From assembly GCF_947494875.1 (NCBI RefSeq), contig NZ_CANLWM010000001.1, positions 1-64,000 on the forward strand: DNA of 64,000 nt, written 5' to 3'. Source of the DNA: an uncultured Williamsia sp. GTDB taxonomy: Bacteria; Actinomycetota; Actinomycetes; Mycobacteriales; Mycobacteriaceae. Numbering within the stretch: position 1 is the stretch's first letter; each line of letters starts with the position of its first letter. The notes under the pieces were generated by a model. It worked only from the letters and a program-made list of their open reading frames with translations, did no database searches and was not told the DNA's origin. A program made the translations under genes and the position numbers. Below, in pieces: positions 42,701 through 53,918 of this stretch.

Positions 42701-44133
42701 TCCTCGCGACGGAAGTCGCGGGCGAGTCGTCGGAACGTGAAGCTGAAGCCCGGGTAGGTCACCACCACGTGTCCGTCGGCGGACTTGTACCAGGAGTTGC
42801 AGCCACCGGCCTCCCACACGGTGCCCTCCATCTCCCGATGGATCATCTCGGTGTAGCTGCGCTCGGCGTCCTCGGTGACGTCGATGGTGCGCGCACCACG
42901 GGACCGCACCTCGTCGATCGCGGTCATGATGTAGTCCATCTGCGCCTCGATGAGGAAGATGGCCGAGGTGTGGCCGATGCCGGTGTTCGGCCCGGTCACG
43001 ACGAACAGGTTCGGGAACGACGGGATGGTCGTGCCGAGGTAGGCCCTCGGGAACGGCGACCAGGCGTCGGCGAGCATCCGTCCGTCCACCCCCTTCACCG
43101 GATACGAGACGAGCCCGTCGGCGAAGTCGTAGCCGGTGGACCAGACGATGACGTCGACGTCGACGTGATCGCCCTGTGTCGTGACGATGCCCGTCGGGGT
43201 GACCTCGGCGACGCCGTCAGTCTTGTCGTGCAGGGTCACGGTGTCGCGCGCGAGCGCGGGGTAGAGCGTGCTCGACAGGATCACGCGCTTGCAGCCCAGG
43301 GTGTAGTCCGGGGTCAGCTTGCGTCGGAGCTCGGGATCGCGGATCGTCCTGCGCAACAGCCGCTTCGCCGCCGTCTCGTAGACGAGGTGGATGGCCTGGC
43401 GGGAGTACTTGAAGCCGACGATCCGGGTCTCGAGGTTCCAGTAGATCGCCGTTCGGAGCAGCTGGTTCACCCGGGGCCGGGCGAGGAACCGCGACAGACG
43501 CGGACCGAACGAGACGTCGTGGCGGCGCAGCACCCAGTGCGGGGTGCGCTGGAAGACATGTAGGCGCTCGACGTCGTCGACGATCGCCGGGATCACCTGC
43601 GCCGCGCTGGCGCCGCTGCCGACGATGGCCACCCGCTTGCCGGTGAGGTCGACGTCGTGATCCCAGTCGTTAGTGTGGAAGGCGGGTCCGGAGAAGGTGT
43701 CCCGGCCGGGGAAGTCGGGCACCACCGGGGTGCTCAGCGGGCCGGAGGCGTTCACGACGAACTGTCCACGGAAGTCGCCGGCGGACGTCCGCACGGTCCA
43801 GGCGTCGTCCTCCCATTCGATCCCGGTCACCTCGGCGCCGAGGACGATGTGGCGGTCGAGGCCGTGCCGGGCGATGACGTCACGGGTGTAGTCGGCGAGT
43901 TGGTGCTGCTTCGCGAACAACCGACGCCAGGGATAGGGCTCGCCGGCGATCGAGTACAGCGGCGACGGCACGTCCACCGCAGCACCCGGGTAGGTGTTCT
44001 GTGTCCAGGTCCCGCCGACGAAGTCGCGACGCTCGAGGATGACGAAGTCGTCGATGCCCCGATCGAGGAGCCGCATCGCGGCGCACTGCCCGCCGAAGCC
44101 GCTCCCGACGATCACGACGGTGTGTTCGCTCAT
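42685..44133 (-). CDS. FAD-dependent monooxygenase, Baeyer-Villiger type
   Basis: This 482-residue protein has two dinucleotide motifs (VVIVGSGFGGQCAA at the N-terminus, RVAIVGSGASAAQ near residue 167) and the BVMO fingerprint FSGPAFHTNDWD between them. GGTWTQNTYPGAAVD is the conserved FAD region. It resembles 4-hydroxyacetophenone- and cyclohexanone-type enzymes, which insert oxygen next to a ketone using NADPH. Divergent to it is a TetR gene that may control it. The substrate is unknown. Confidence 0.9.
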   Translation of the reverse strand: MSEHTVVIVGSGFGGQCAAMRLLDRGIDDFVILERRDFVGGTWTQNTYPGAAVDVPSPLYSIAGEPYPWRRLFAKQHQLADYTRDVIARHGLDRHIVLGAEVTGIEWEDDAWTVRTSAGDFRGQFVVNASGPLSTPVVPDFPGRDTFSGPAFHTNDWDHDVDLTGKRVAIVGSGASAAQVIPAIVDDVERLHVFQRTPHWVLRRHDVSFGPRLSRFLARPRVNQLLRTAIYWNLETRIVGFKYSRQAIHLVYETAAKRLLRRTIRDPELRRKLTPDYTLGCKRVILSSTLYPALARDTVTLHDKTDGVAEVTPTGIVTTQGDHVDVDVIVWSTGYDFADGLVSYPVKGVDGRMLADAWSPFPRAYLGTTIPSFPNLFVVTGPNTGIGHTSAIFLIEAQMDYIMTAIDEVRSRGARTIDVTEDAERSYTEMIHREMEGTVWEAGGCNSWYKSADGHVVVTYPGFSFTFRRLARDFRREDHRVA

Positions 44134-44237
44134 CGACCTTCTCCCGCTCGTCGCCCACCCCCGCGCAGACTATCTGACACGCCGCCGTTCCCGACGAGCG
44201 ATCGGCGGACCTCCACCGGGCGGTAGCATCGGCGCCC

Positions 44238-44894
44238 GTGGGAGAGGCGCCGACTGCAGCGGATCGCCGCACCGGCGGTCGTCGGTACGGCGGTCGCTCG
44301 ACCGCTGCGCGGGTGGCCGAGCGTCGCGCGGCTCTGCTCGAGGCGGGCCTCGACCTCTTCGGCACCGACGGCTATCAACGGGTGTCGGTGAAGCAGGTCT
44401 GCGACCGTGCCGGTCTGACCCAGCGCTACTTCTACGAGTCGTTCGACGAGCGCGAGGCCCTGCTCCTCGCCGTGTACGACGAGATCGTCGACGACGTCGG
44501 CCACCGCACCGTCGACGCGATCGACAAGACACTGCCCACGATCGCCGAACTCGCGCACGTCGCCCTGACCGAGTTCATCGGCTATCTCACCGCGGACCGG
44601 CGACGGGCCCGCGTGATGCTGCTCGAGGTGGTCGGCGTCAGTCCCGCACTCGACGCGCGTCGGCGTCGCGTCATCGGCGACTTCGCCGAGATCATCGTCA
44701 CCGCGGGGATGGCGCACGCCGGGCTCGCCGAGACCACCGACGAGTTCCGGCTGAGTGCGATCGGTCTGGTCGGGGCGGTGAACCAGCTCCTCGTCGACTG
44801 GGTCCTCGGCGAGGCGACTGCCGACCCGGCCGCGATCGAGCACGTCTGCACGCGGCTCTTCTCCGCGGCATTCGCCGAACTGCTCCCGAGCTGA
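44238..44894 (+). CDS. TetR-family regulator, divergent to the monooxygenase
   Basis: This 218-residue protein has the TetR helix-turn-helix (AERRAALLEAGLDLFGTDGYQRVSVKQVCDRAGLTQRYFYESFDEREALL) and a C-terminal domain of the GntR-unrelated all-helical type. GTG 44238 follows TAGCAT by 8 nt, a leaderless pattern. It probably represses the divergent BVMO gene, as is common for such pairs. Confidence 0.82.
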   Translation: MGEAPTAADRRTGGRRYGGRSTAARVAERRAALLEAGLDLFGTDGYQRVSVKQVCDRAGLTQRYFYESFDEREALLLAVYDEIVDDVGHRTVDAIDKTLPTIAELAHVALTEFIGYLTADRRRARVMLLEVVGVSPALDARRRRVIGDFAEIIVTAGMAHAGLAETTDEFRLSAIGLVGAVNQLLVDWVLGEATADPAAIEHVCTRLFSAAFAELLPS

Positions 44895-44914
44895 CGTCGG
44901 CAGACGAGCTCGGG

Positions 44915-45154
44915 TCAGAGATCGTCGAGCTCGACCAGGCCGTCCTGCAGTGCACGCGCGAGGAGTTGCGCCTTCGTCCGCGCGGGGCGTCCCACGTCGG
45001 CGTATTTGTTCCGGATCCGCGCGATGTGGGTCATGACCGTCGCCGGCGCGATCGTCAATGCCGACCCCACCTCGTCCTTGCTCTCCGACCGGATCCACAG
45101 ACGCAGGACCTCGGCCTCACGCGGGCTCAACACCGGCCGCGGCATATCTCCCAT
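44915..45154 (-). CDS. Stand-alone LuxR-type DNA-binding domain protein
   Basis: A 79-residue protein that consists only of a LuxR/GerE helix-turn-helix (LSPREAEVLRLWIRSESKDEVGSALTIAPATVMTHIARIRNKYADVGRPARTKAQLLARALQDGL). No receiver or sensor domain is attached, as in GerE-like or WhiB-independent orphan regulators. The convergent TetR ends 20 bp away. An AT-richer space upstream holds its promoter. It could act as a developmental or nutritional regulator, but the targets are unknown. Confidence 0.82.
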   Translation of the reverse strand: MGDMPRPVLSPREAEVLRLWIRSESKDEVGSALTIAPATVMTHIARIRNKYADVGRPARTKAQLLARALQDGLVELDDL

Positions 45155-45338
45155 GACGCCCCCTCACGACCCATCATTCGTGCTACCCGATCGAAAATAC
45201 ACGCTGCCACAGACACGTTTTCGCAGGCAGGAGGCATATTTGTGTCCATCTGCACGTATTGCAGAAAAATTGCACCCATTTCCTAGACTCCGGTCGGGGC
45301 ACTTTCCGCGCTTGTCAGAGAAAGGTGGTGCGACCCGC
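45155..45338. other. AT-richer intergenic space
   Basis: The 184 bp between the LuxR-type gene and the second lipase are clearly poorer in GC than the flanks (for example GATCGAAAATACAC and GCAGAAAAATTGCACCC). It must contain the LuxR-gene promoter. On the plus strand a TTGCAG...TAGACT pair (45259-45289, 19-bp spacer) has no gene downstream. Confidence 0.45.
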
Positions 45339-46274
45339 TCAGAATCGCGAACCGGTGAACGGCGCCGCCCGCTCACACACCGGCGTCCGCGGGTGCGCGG
45401 GGTCGAGGGCGGTGAGCACGAACGTCGCGGCACGGCGTGATCCGGCCAGACCCGCATGCTCGGTCAGGTCCTGCGGGCACCCGTCCTGGACGACGATGTT
45501 CGTGACGTTCGCGCCGCCGGGCACCAGGCCGGACGTGTACGGCACGACGGCCTCGTCGTGGATCGTCGCGATGTTCGTGTAGGTGATGTCCGGCTCGTAC
45601 AGTCCGCCGGCCTGCAGTCCGCGGATGATCGACGAGGTCGGGTCGAACTCACCGCAGGCCGCACACACGGGTAGCTCGGCCGGCAGCAGTCCCTGCCGAC
45701 GCGCGATGTCGATCGTCGGCCCGGCCGGGGACGTCCCCTCCCACAGCGCGGCGAGCGAGACGTACCTCCCGATCTTGCGCGCGCCGGCTCCGCTCTTCAC
45801 CCACAGTGCGGGGATGAGCGTCCCCTGCGAGTGACCGACGACGTCGACGCGGGCGGCGCCCGTCGCGGCGAGGACGCGATCGGCGAAAGATCCGAACTGC
45901 CGGGCACTCTCGCGCATCGGGCCCATGCCGCCGATCGCGGACACCGGCCAAGGGCCGGGAAGCGCGCCGTAGGTGAGCGCGAAGACGCAGTAGCCGGCGT
46001 TCTTCAGCAGCGGGACGTAGGTCCCCCAGTTCGTCTGCTGCGAGCCGCCGGTCCCGTGCACGAGGATCACCGGGTCCGGGTGGGCGGCAGTAGGTCGGCA
46101 CGAGAAGTCGTTCGACCCGGGCAGCGATCCTCCGTGATGTGCGAGCTCGGGGCCGACACCCGAGAAGAAGTCGTACGTGACCGGCAGTGGCGTCGCCTCC
46201 GCCGTCCCGCCCACTGCGGTCGTCACCGCGACCACGAGGAACAGGGCGATGAGCGCGCGACGCAGAGACCTCAC
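45339..46274 (-). CDS. Secreted lipase/esterase (alpha/beta hydrolase), copy 2
   Basis: This 311-residue protein has a signal peptide (MRSLRRALIALFLVVAVTTAVGGTAEA) and the lipase features VILVHGTGG and GHSQGTL (nucleophile Ser). The phrases SLPGSNDFSCRP and IVVQDGCPQDLTEHAGL closely parallel the lipase at 35413 ([28 protein letters not shown]), so these are paralogues. It is predicted to act outside the cell on lipid esters. Confidence 0.87.
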   Translation of the reverse strand: MRSLRRALIALFLVVAVTTAVGGTAEATPLPVTYDFFSGVGPELAHHGGSLPGSNDFSCRPTAAHPDPVILVHGTGGSQQTNWGTYVPLLKNAGYCVFALTYGALPGPWPVSAIGGMGPMRESARQFGSFADRVLAATGAARVDVVGHSQGTLIPALWVKSGAGARKIGRYVSLAALWEGTSPAGPTIDIARRQGLLPAELPVCAACGEFDPTSSIIRGLQAGGLYEPDITYTNIATIHDEAVVPYTSGLVPGGANVTNIVVQDGCPQDLTEHAGLAGSRRAATFVLTALDPAHPRTPVCERAAPFTGSRF

Positions 46275-46322
46275 ACCCGCGAACCTAGCAAGTGCTTGGT
46301 CGATCGCGTCGCGGTTCGCGCC

Positions 46323-46544
46323 TCAGCCGCGGGCGTTCACCGCGGCCTGGACGGCATCCTCGTCGGCGCCCCCGGGCACCTCGATGAGCCGCTCACCGTC
46401 GAGCGAACCGTTCGCCCAGTCGTCACCGTCGGATTCCCGCCAGTCCATGAGCTTGCCGTCGGCGTCGAACGCGAGCGCCGCACGATTCGGGTACTGCTCG
46501 GTGATCTGCGCGATGCGCTGCGCGAGGGTGCTCTCGTCGACCAT
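46323..46544 (-). CDS. Small hypothetical protein (73 aa)
   Basis: A soluble acidic protein: VDESTLAQRIAQITEQYPNRAALAFDADGKLMDWRESDGDDW..AVNARG. The composition and codon use look coding. ATG 46544 follows GGTGG at a short distance; an in-frame ATG 6 bp upstream is possible. No family is recognised. Confidence 0.55.
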   Translation of the reverse strand: MVDESTLAQRIAQITEQYPNRAALAFDADGKLMDWRESDGDDWANGSLDGERLIEVPGGADEDAVQAAVNARG

Positions 46545-46584
46545 GGCCACCGACTACCCCGCACCGGCGCGACGAAACGCTGTC

Positions 46585-47052
46585 CTAGTCCTCACCCGGC
46601 TCGGCGGGCAGATCGTCGACGGTGACGCGCGGCAGTGTCGTCACGGCGTACAGGGCGCGGACGAGGTGTACGGCGGTCAGCGCGCCGAACACCGCGGTGG
46701 TGACGCCGCAGAGGACGAGGAGAACCAGCGACCCGAGGCCGTCGCCCTGTGCGGCCACGACCACACCGGAGGCGCCGAGGACGGTCCCGACCCCCGCCCA
46801 CGCCGCCGCGACCAGGCGCGGGCCGACCGTTCCGGCCGAGAACAACCGCTGGTAGATCCGCACCTCGAACTCGTCGACCGCGGCCCGGTGCACCGGGTCC
46901 TGCCCGGCGAGCGACCGCAGCCGTTCGACGAGCGCCGCCTGGTCCTCGAGCCGACGGGCGTCGCTGCGGCGGTGCGCGACGAACGCGACCGCCGCCACGA
47001 CCGTCACCACGACGAGGACGAGGGCGGCTGCTGTAGGGCTCACGCCGGTCAC
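46585..47052 (-). CDS. Membrane protein with cytoplasmic helical segment
   Basis: A 155-residue protein: TM1 (TAAALVLVVVTVVAAVAFVA), a charged helical stretch (DARRLEDQAALVERLRSLAGQDPVHRAAVDEFEVRIYQRLFS), then two more TM helices (VAAAWAGVGTVLGASGVVV; LGSLVLLVLCGVTTAVFGALTAV). GTG 47052 is taken as the start; another GTG lies 9 bp on. The function is unknown. Confidence 0.6.
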   Translation of the reverse strand: MTGVSPTAAALVLVVVTVVAAVAFVAHRRSDARRLEDQAALVERLRSLAGQDPVHRAAVDEFEVRIYQRLFSAGTVGPRLVAAAWAGVGTVLGASGVVVAAQGDGLGSLVLLVLCGVTTAVFGALTAVHLVRALYAVTTLPRVTVDDLPAEPGED

Positions 47053-47145
47053 CGTACAAGCCGTGGGACCGAACGCTCGGACGGTGCGCTGTCGACGCCG
47101 CCGATACGATCCGGCACGACACGACACGCGGAGCGGAGGGACGCC

Positions 47146-48585
47146 GTGGACCGACCGAAGCCGACGCGGCGGGCGGTTCTGCGGGGGCTGGCCGCCGCCG
47201 GACTGCTCGATGCCCTCCGGGCCGTGCCCGCGAGGGCGGACACCGGCTCGGCGTCCGGAGCGGGGTCGTTCGCCGCGATCACCGGCGTCGGACTGACGAC
47301 TCGAATCGATCCCGGCTACGCCGCGGCCAAGCAGGTCTTCAACAGCCGGTTCGACGACGCGACACCGGTCGCCGTCGTCGCGCCCACGACGGTGCAGCAG
47401 GTGGCGGCAACGCTCGGCGTCGCCGGCGAGCTCGGGGTGCGTGTCGCCGTGCGCTGTGGCGGTCACTCCTACGTCGGCGCGTCGACTGCGAGCGGCGCGG
47501 TCGTGCTCGACCTCCGCCGCCTGGCCGGCGGGATCGTCGTAAACGGTGAGACCGTCACCGTTACACCGGGTTCAGCGCTCGGGCCGGTGCAACGACGGCT
47601 TGCGCAGTCGGGACGATCGCTACCCGTGGGGATGTGCCCGACGGTCGGCATCGGCGGGTCGACGCTCGGTGGTGGGATCGGGATCGACTCCCGGACAGAC
47701 GGTCTCACCTGCGACCGCCTCCGTTCCGCCGACGTGGTCCTGCCGTCCGGCACAGTGCTCACCGCCTCCGAGACGGAGAACCCGGATCTGTTCTGGGCCT
47801 GCCGCGGTGGCGCAGGGTCCGTGGGTGTCGTCGTCTCGATGACGTTCGAGACCTCGACCGTGCGCGACCGCGACGTGGTCGCGATGACATTCGACGACTC
47901 CGCCGCGGCAGCCGCGATCGCGTCGACGGTCGCCTGGACGGCGGCAGGACCGCGGGAGTCGTGGGGGACGGTGACGGTCGCGACCGACGGTGTCGACGAG
48001 GTCGGCGCGACCGTGCTCCTGATCGTCCCGCGCGGCGAGGGTGCCACCGCCGCAACGGAGGTGACGACGCGCATCGCGGCGAGTCCTCGTGCGTCGCAGA
48101 CGGTCGGCCTCGACCAGACGGGGATCCTGGACTTGTTCGCGCGTTACTCGTCTCAGACGCCGCACCCCTTCGTCGGCGGATCCGACGTCCTGCGGACGAT
48201 CGACGACGAGGTGTCCGTCGCCGTCATCGAGGCCGTCCGCGCCCGCCGCGCGCAGGGCCGCGCGACGTCGGCCATCGTCGATCCCCTCGACGGGGCGGTG
48301 ACCGATGTCGCCGCACCCGCGACGGTGTTCCCGTGGCGCACCCACGCGGCCGTCGTGCAGTGGATCGTCGACCCGCTGGCCGCCGACGACAGTGCGGCCG
48401 CCGCCTGCGCCTGGCTGTCCGATTGCCACGACCGGGTGCGAGCGGAGTCCGACGGCGGCTACGTCAACTACACCGAGGCGGGGACGCCACCCGAGCGGTG
48501 GTTCGCGGACAACACCGCTCGCCTGGCCGACATACGACGACGACACGACCCGGATGGCCGGATCGTGTCGCCGTGGTTCGGGTGA
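47146..48585 (+). CDS. Tat-exported FAD-binding oxidoreductase (BBE/PCMH type)
   Basis: This 479-residue protein has a twin-arginine signal (TRRAVLRGLAAAGLLDAL) that predicts folded export. A PCMH FAD domain follows (VRVAVRCGGHSYVGAS, whose His is the usual covalent FAD site; PTVGIGGSTLGGGIG). The C-terminal berberine-bridge motif is NYTEAGTPPERWFADNTARLADIRRRHDPDGRI. Family members oxidise sugars or alkaloid-like substrates with O2. GGAGGG 5 nt before GTG 47146 supports the start. Its substrate is unknown. Confidence 0.88.
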   Translation: MDRPKPTRRAVLRGLAAAGLLDALRAVPARADTGSASGAGSFAAITGVGLTTRIDPGYAAAKQVFNSRFDDATPVAVVAPTTVQQVAATLGVAGELGVRVAVRCGGHSYVGASTASGAVVLDLRRLAGGIVVNGETVTVTPGSALGPVQRRLAQSGRSLPVGMCPTVGIGGSTLGGGIGIDSRTDGLTCDRLRSADVVLPSGTVLTASETENPDLFWACRGGAGSVGVVVSMTFETSTVRDRDVVAMTFDDSAAAAAIASTVAWTAAGPRESWGTVTVATDGVDEVGATVLLIVPRGEGATAATEVTTRIAASPRASQTVGLDQTGILDLFARYSSQTPHPFVGGSDVLRTIDDEVSVAVIEAVRARRAQGRATSAIVDPLDGAVTDVAAPATVFPWRTHAAVVQWIVDPLAADDSAAAACAWLSDCHDRVRAESDGGYVNYTEAGTPPERWFADNTARLADIRRRHDPDGRIVSPWFG

Positions 48586-48613
48586 GCGCCGCGGTCAGCC
48601 GACGCCCGGATGA

Positions 48614-49045
48614 TCAGACGTGCGCGCGGACGGTCTGCTCGATGTTGCCCCTGGTGGCCTTGGAGTAGGGGCAGAACTGGTGCGCGCCCTGCGCCAGCTT
48701 GTCCGCGGTCGCCTGGTCGAGGCCGGGGAGGGTGACGTCGATGGTCGCGGTGAGGCCGAATCCACCGTCGGAGGAGTCCTTGCCGATCCCGATGGTGACG
48801 TCGACGGTGCTGCCCTCGGGGGCGGGGGTGCCGGCCTGCTTCGAGGTGGCGTGCAGGGCGCCGAGGAAGCATGCGGCGTAACCGGCCGAGAACAGCTCCT
48901 CGGGGTTGCTGCCCTCCCCGCTGCCACCCATCTCCTTCGGCGGACGCAGGTCGAGGTCGATGTTGCCCGTCGCGGAGTACACCTGCCCGTCACGTCCACC
49001 GCCGGTGGCCTTGGAGGAGATGGTGTAGGCCGGATCGATGCTCAT
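48614..49045 (-). CDS. ohr: Organic hydroperoxide resistance protein (Ohr/OsmC)
   Basis: This 143-residue protein of the Ohr type reduces organic hydroperoxides with a Cys pair, one in AACFLGAL and one in FCPYSKATRG. The remainder (YTISSKATGGGRDGQVYS..LDLRPPKEMGG) is typical. It would protect against fatty acid peroxides, which fits the lipid enzymes nearby. No adjacent OhrR is encoded, although OhrR usually neighbours it. The MarR at 23 kb is too far away to link. Confidence 0.92.
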   Translation of the reverse strand: MSIDPAYTISSKATGGGRDGQVYSATGNIDLDLRPPKEMGGSGEGSNPEELFSAGYAACFLGALHATSKQAGTPAPEGSTVDVTIGIGKDSSDGGFGLTATIDVTLPGLDQATADKLAQGAHQFCPYSKATRGNIEQTVRAHV

Positions 49046-49151
49046 CTGAGTCCTTTCGGGTCGGTCGTGTCCGCGCACTGTCCGCGCAGATCTCGCCGCT
49101 GCGGTCCAACGCTGCGGCACGCATGGGGCATTCCCCGTGGCAAGGGCAGCC

Positions 49152-49796
49152 TCAGTAGCGGCCGGTACGCCCGGGGCGCAGGCGCATCGGAGCCGGCAGC
49201 CACAGGTTGACGTCGCGCCGGAAGGTGAACAGGGCGGACAGGATCAGCAGGCCGAACTGCACCCACGCGATCACCGTCATGACCGTGGGGACCTCGGGGT
49301 AGGCAAAGAGGAGGTCGACGCCGACGGGGATCGCGAGCAGCGTCACGACGACGACGGTCACGTAGAAGTTCCGGCAGTTCCGGCTGTGGTGCCGGGCGAC
49401 GGCGGTCAGCAGCGGATACTGCACCGCGAGCGCCACCAGGATGCCGACGAGCAGGATCGGCGGCACCGTCGACGAGAGGGAGTCGATGTTCGAGGCGGGT
49501 GCGGCGTTGCGGGGATCGCGGACGACGCCGTCGGCGAGGCGGGCGCGCAGCGCGTCCCCGATGGTGCCGAGGGCGACGAAACCGTAGACGACGGAGACGA
49601 GCCCGAGTGCCGCTTGCGTGTACCAGACCGTGAGCGCGTGGCGCAGCGAGGCGGGCGGCGGCCCGGGATCCTCGTCGCGCAGATGCTTGTCCACCGAGGT
49701 GCGCCCGGCCGCGATCTTCGCCATGTCGAGGGCGTCGAGTTCGGCCATGCTCGGCACCCGTTCGGGGGTGTCGTCTCCTCCGGTGGGCGTGGTCAT
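49152..49796 (-). CDS. Integral membrane protein of unknown function
   Basis: A 214-residue protein: a polar N-terminus of ~50 residues, then about four TM helices (ALTVWYTQAALGLVSVVYGFVAL, VPPILLVGILVALAVQYPLLTAV, FYVTVVVVTLLAIPVGVDLLF, VMTVIAWVQFGLLILSALFTF). It lies 30 bp downstream of asd on the same strand, so it may be co-transcribed with the ask-asd operon. I do not recognise the family. Confidence 0.65.
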   Translation of the reverse strand: MTTPTGGDDTPERVPSMAELDALDMAKIAAGRTSVDKHLRDEDPGPPPASLRHALTVWYTQAALGLVSVVYGFVALGTIGDALRARLADGVVRDPRNAAPASNIDSLSSTVPPILLVGILVALAVQYPLLTAVARHHSRNCRNFYVTVVVVTLLAIPVGVDLLFAYPEVPTVMTVIAWVQFGLLILSALFTFRRDVNLWLPAPMRLRPGRTGRY

Positions 49797-49826
49797 CGTC
49801 CCAGTGTGGCAGCCGCCGGGGGCACG

Positions 49827-52126
<2,300 letters not shown>

Positions 52127-52296
52127 GCCGGCGTACCTCCACGCAGTTCATCTCTCAGGCCGCCGGGGCGCGCCACGCTGCGCGTCGTCCCGGCGATGAC
52201 GCGCCACACATTACCGACCGGCCCGATCGGGGCAGATCGGGCGCTGCGTCGATCGCGGAAGGGGCCGCCGTGCCGGATCGGCTTACGATCTCTGCC

Positions 52297-53595
52297 GTGG
52301 CGACCACAACCACCGCGACCGTCGACGACGCGGGCGAGACGACGACGCGACCGAGCAGCTTCGTCGCCTGGCTCGCCGGACGCGACTGGGTCGTCCCGGT
52401 GGTGGTGTTCCTGGCGGTCCGCGCGATCGGTGTCGCGACGCTGGCACGGTTCACCGACCTCCGCGGCGGCTCGCTGGGAGCCACCCTGTCGGCCTGGGAC
52501 GGCAAGTGGATGCTCGCGATCGCCGAGTACGGCTACGACGGGGTGCCGTACACCCAGGCCGACGCGCACGGGTACCGCGACGCGAACACCCCGTACGCGT
52601 TCTTCCCCGGTTACCCCTATCTCGTCGGGCTGGTCGCGGACATCCCCGGTGTCTCGGTGCTCGGTGCCGCGATCGCGGTGAACATCGTGCTGGGTGCGAT
52701 CGCGGCGGTGGGCGTCGCACGGCTCGGTGCGCTGTGCGCACGTCGGATGGCCGAGCGTCCCCGCGGTGGCCGCGGATGGTTCACCGACAACCTGCGTGCG
52801 CGCACACGGATGTCGATGCTGTGGAACGAGAACCCCTCCCCCACCGGCGATCCCGATCCCACCCGCGTCGGGCTGATCCTCGTCGTGCTGTTCGCCGCGG
52901 CCCCGATGGGGATCGTGCTGTCGATGGCCTACACCGAGGCCCTGTTCTGCGCGCTGGCCGTGTGGGCGCTGCTCGGGGTGCTCGAACACCGGTGGATCCT
53001 GGCGGGACTCATGACCCTCGGCGCGGGACTCACCCGACCGACCGCCGTCGTGCTGATCGGCGTCGTCATGTTCGCCGCGCTGATCGCCCGCCGCGACGGA
53101 CCGTCGACGTGGATCGCGTTCGTGCTCGCCCCGCTCGGGTACATCGGGTACCTCGCCGTCGTGTGGCACCAGACCGGCAGCCCCACCGGCTGGTTCACCA
53201 TCCAGACCCAGGGTTGGGGCACCGAGATCGACTGGGGCCGCAGCACCTGGGACTTCGTCAACTACTCGCTGGTGAACTCGTCGGAGGTCGCGCTGGTCGC
53301 GACGGCGTGGATCACGATCGCGACGGTCGCGCTCGTCGTGGTCGCGGTGTGGGAGCGGCTCCCCTGGCCGGTGCTGGTCTACGGGACGCTGGTGGTCGTG
53401 TCGATCGGCGCGTCGAGCGGGCTGATGATGAGCCGGCCGCGGTTGTTGTTGCCTGCGTTCGTGCTGCTGGTACCCGCCGCGATCGCGCTCGCCCGCAGCC
53501 GGCCGTTCACCCAGGCGTGGGTCCTGGTCGCGGTGGTCGCGTTGAGTTCGTGGTTCGGCGCGCACATGCTCACCGTCTACCCGCACGCGATCTGA
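52297..53595 (+). CDS. PIG-V-like mannosyltransferase, multi-spanning membrane protein
   Basis: This 432-residue protein has about 10 TM helices and a WDGKW..IAEYGY stretch near residue 67, the PIG-V family signature. FFPGYPYLV follows. Such enzymes transfer mannose from a polyprenyl donor on the outer face; in actinobacteria they may modify lipids or proteins. Start: TACGAT at 52284-52289 lies 7 nt before GTG 52297, a leaderless pattern; GTG 52270 has a better Shine-Dalgarno and is possible. It is divergent to ask-asd. Confidence 0.82.
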   Translation: MATTTTATVDDAGETTTRPSSFVAWLAGRDWVVPVVVFLAVRAIGVATLARFTDLRGGSLGATLSAWDGKWMLAIAEYGYDGVPYTQADAHGYRDANTPYAFFPGYPYLVGLVADIPGVSVLGAAIAVNIVLGAIAAVGVARLGALCARRMAERPRGGRGWFTDNLRARTRMSMLWNENPSPTGDPDPTRVGLILVVLFAAAPMGIVLSMAYTEALFCALAVWALLGVLEHRWILAGLMTLGAGLTRPTAVVLIGVVMFAALIARRDGPSTWIAFVLAPLGYIGYLAVVWHQTGSPTGWFTIQTQGWGTEIDWGRSTWDFVNYSLVNSSEVALVATAWITIATVALVVVAVWERLPWPVLVYGTLVVVSIGASSGLMMSRPRLLLPAFVLLVPAAIALARSRPFTQAWVLVAVVALSSWFGAHMLTVYPHAI

Positions 53596-53596
53596 G

Positions 53597-53836
53597 TCAG
53601 CGCACACCGATCCACCCGGGCCCGGGGAACCCGTGGCTCTCGACGGCGGGCTGCTCGTGGGCGGCGATCCCGCGGACCTCCTCCCGGATGCGATCGGTGT
53701 CGGGGCCCAGATCGGTGATGTGGCCCGGGTATGTGTCGAGGGTCGGCAGGCCCGCGGCTCGGCGGCTCCGCCGGTCGGCCAGTGCGAGGCCGGCGACGAA
53801 GAGAACGGTCAGGGCGACGAATGCGATGAAGGTCAT
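53597..53836 (-). CDS. Small single-TM protein (79 aa)
   Basis: N-terminal TM (MTFIAFVALTVLFVAGLALADRRS) followed by a soluble tail (TYPGHITDLGPDTDRIREEVRGIAAHEQP). It is divergent from the GlxA-type regulator, and a TGGCAGT repeat overlaps its start codon. The function is unknown; it could be a target of that regulator. Confidence 0.6.
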   Translation of the reverse strand: MTFIAFVALTVLFVAGLALADRRSRRAAGLPTLDTYPGHITDLGPDTDRIREEVRGIAAHEQPAVESHGFPGPGWIGVR

Positions 53837-53880
53837 GGCAGTTATCCTGCGACCGCTGATTTCGTGCCACCAGTGGCAGT
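53836..53880. promoter_or_regulatory. TGGCA repeats in the GlxA divergent region
   Basis: TGGCAGT at 53836-53842 and 53874-53880; the second is part of the palindrome TGCCAC-CA-GTGGCA (53865-53878). Direct repeats 38 bp apart fit the two sites usual for AraC-type regulators. Confidence 0.5.
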
Positions 53881-53918
53881 GATGACACCGTCGGTAAATT
53901 TTCTGCCATCATGGTGGG

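Noticed and set aside
45184-45207. SigF-type promoter for the LuxR-type gene (GGGTA on the minus strand)
   Set aside because: No GTTT at the required spacing.
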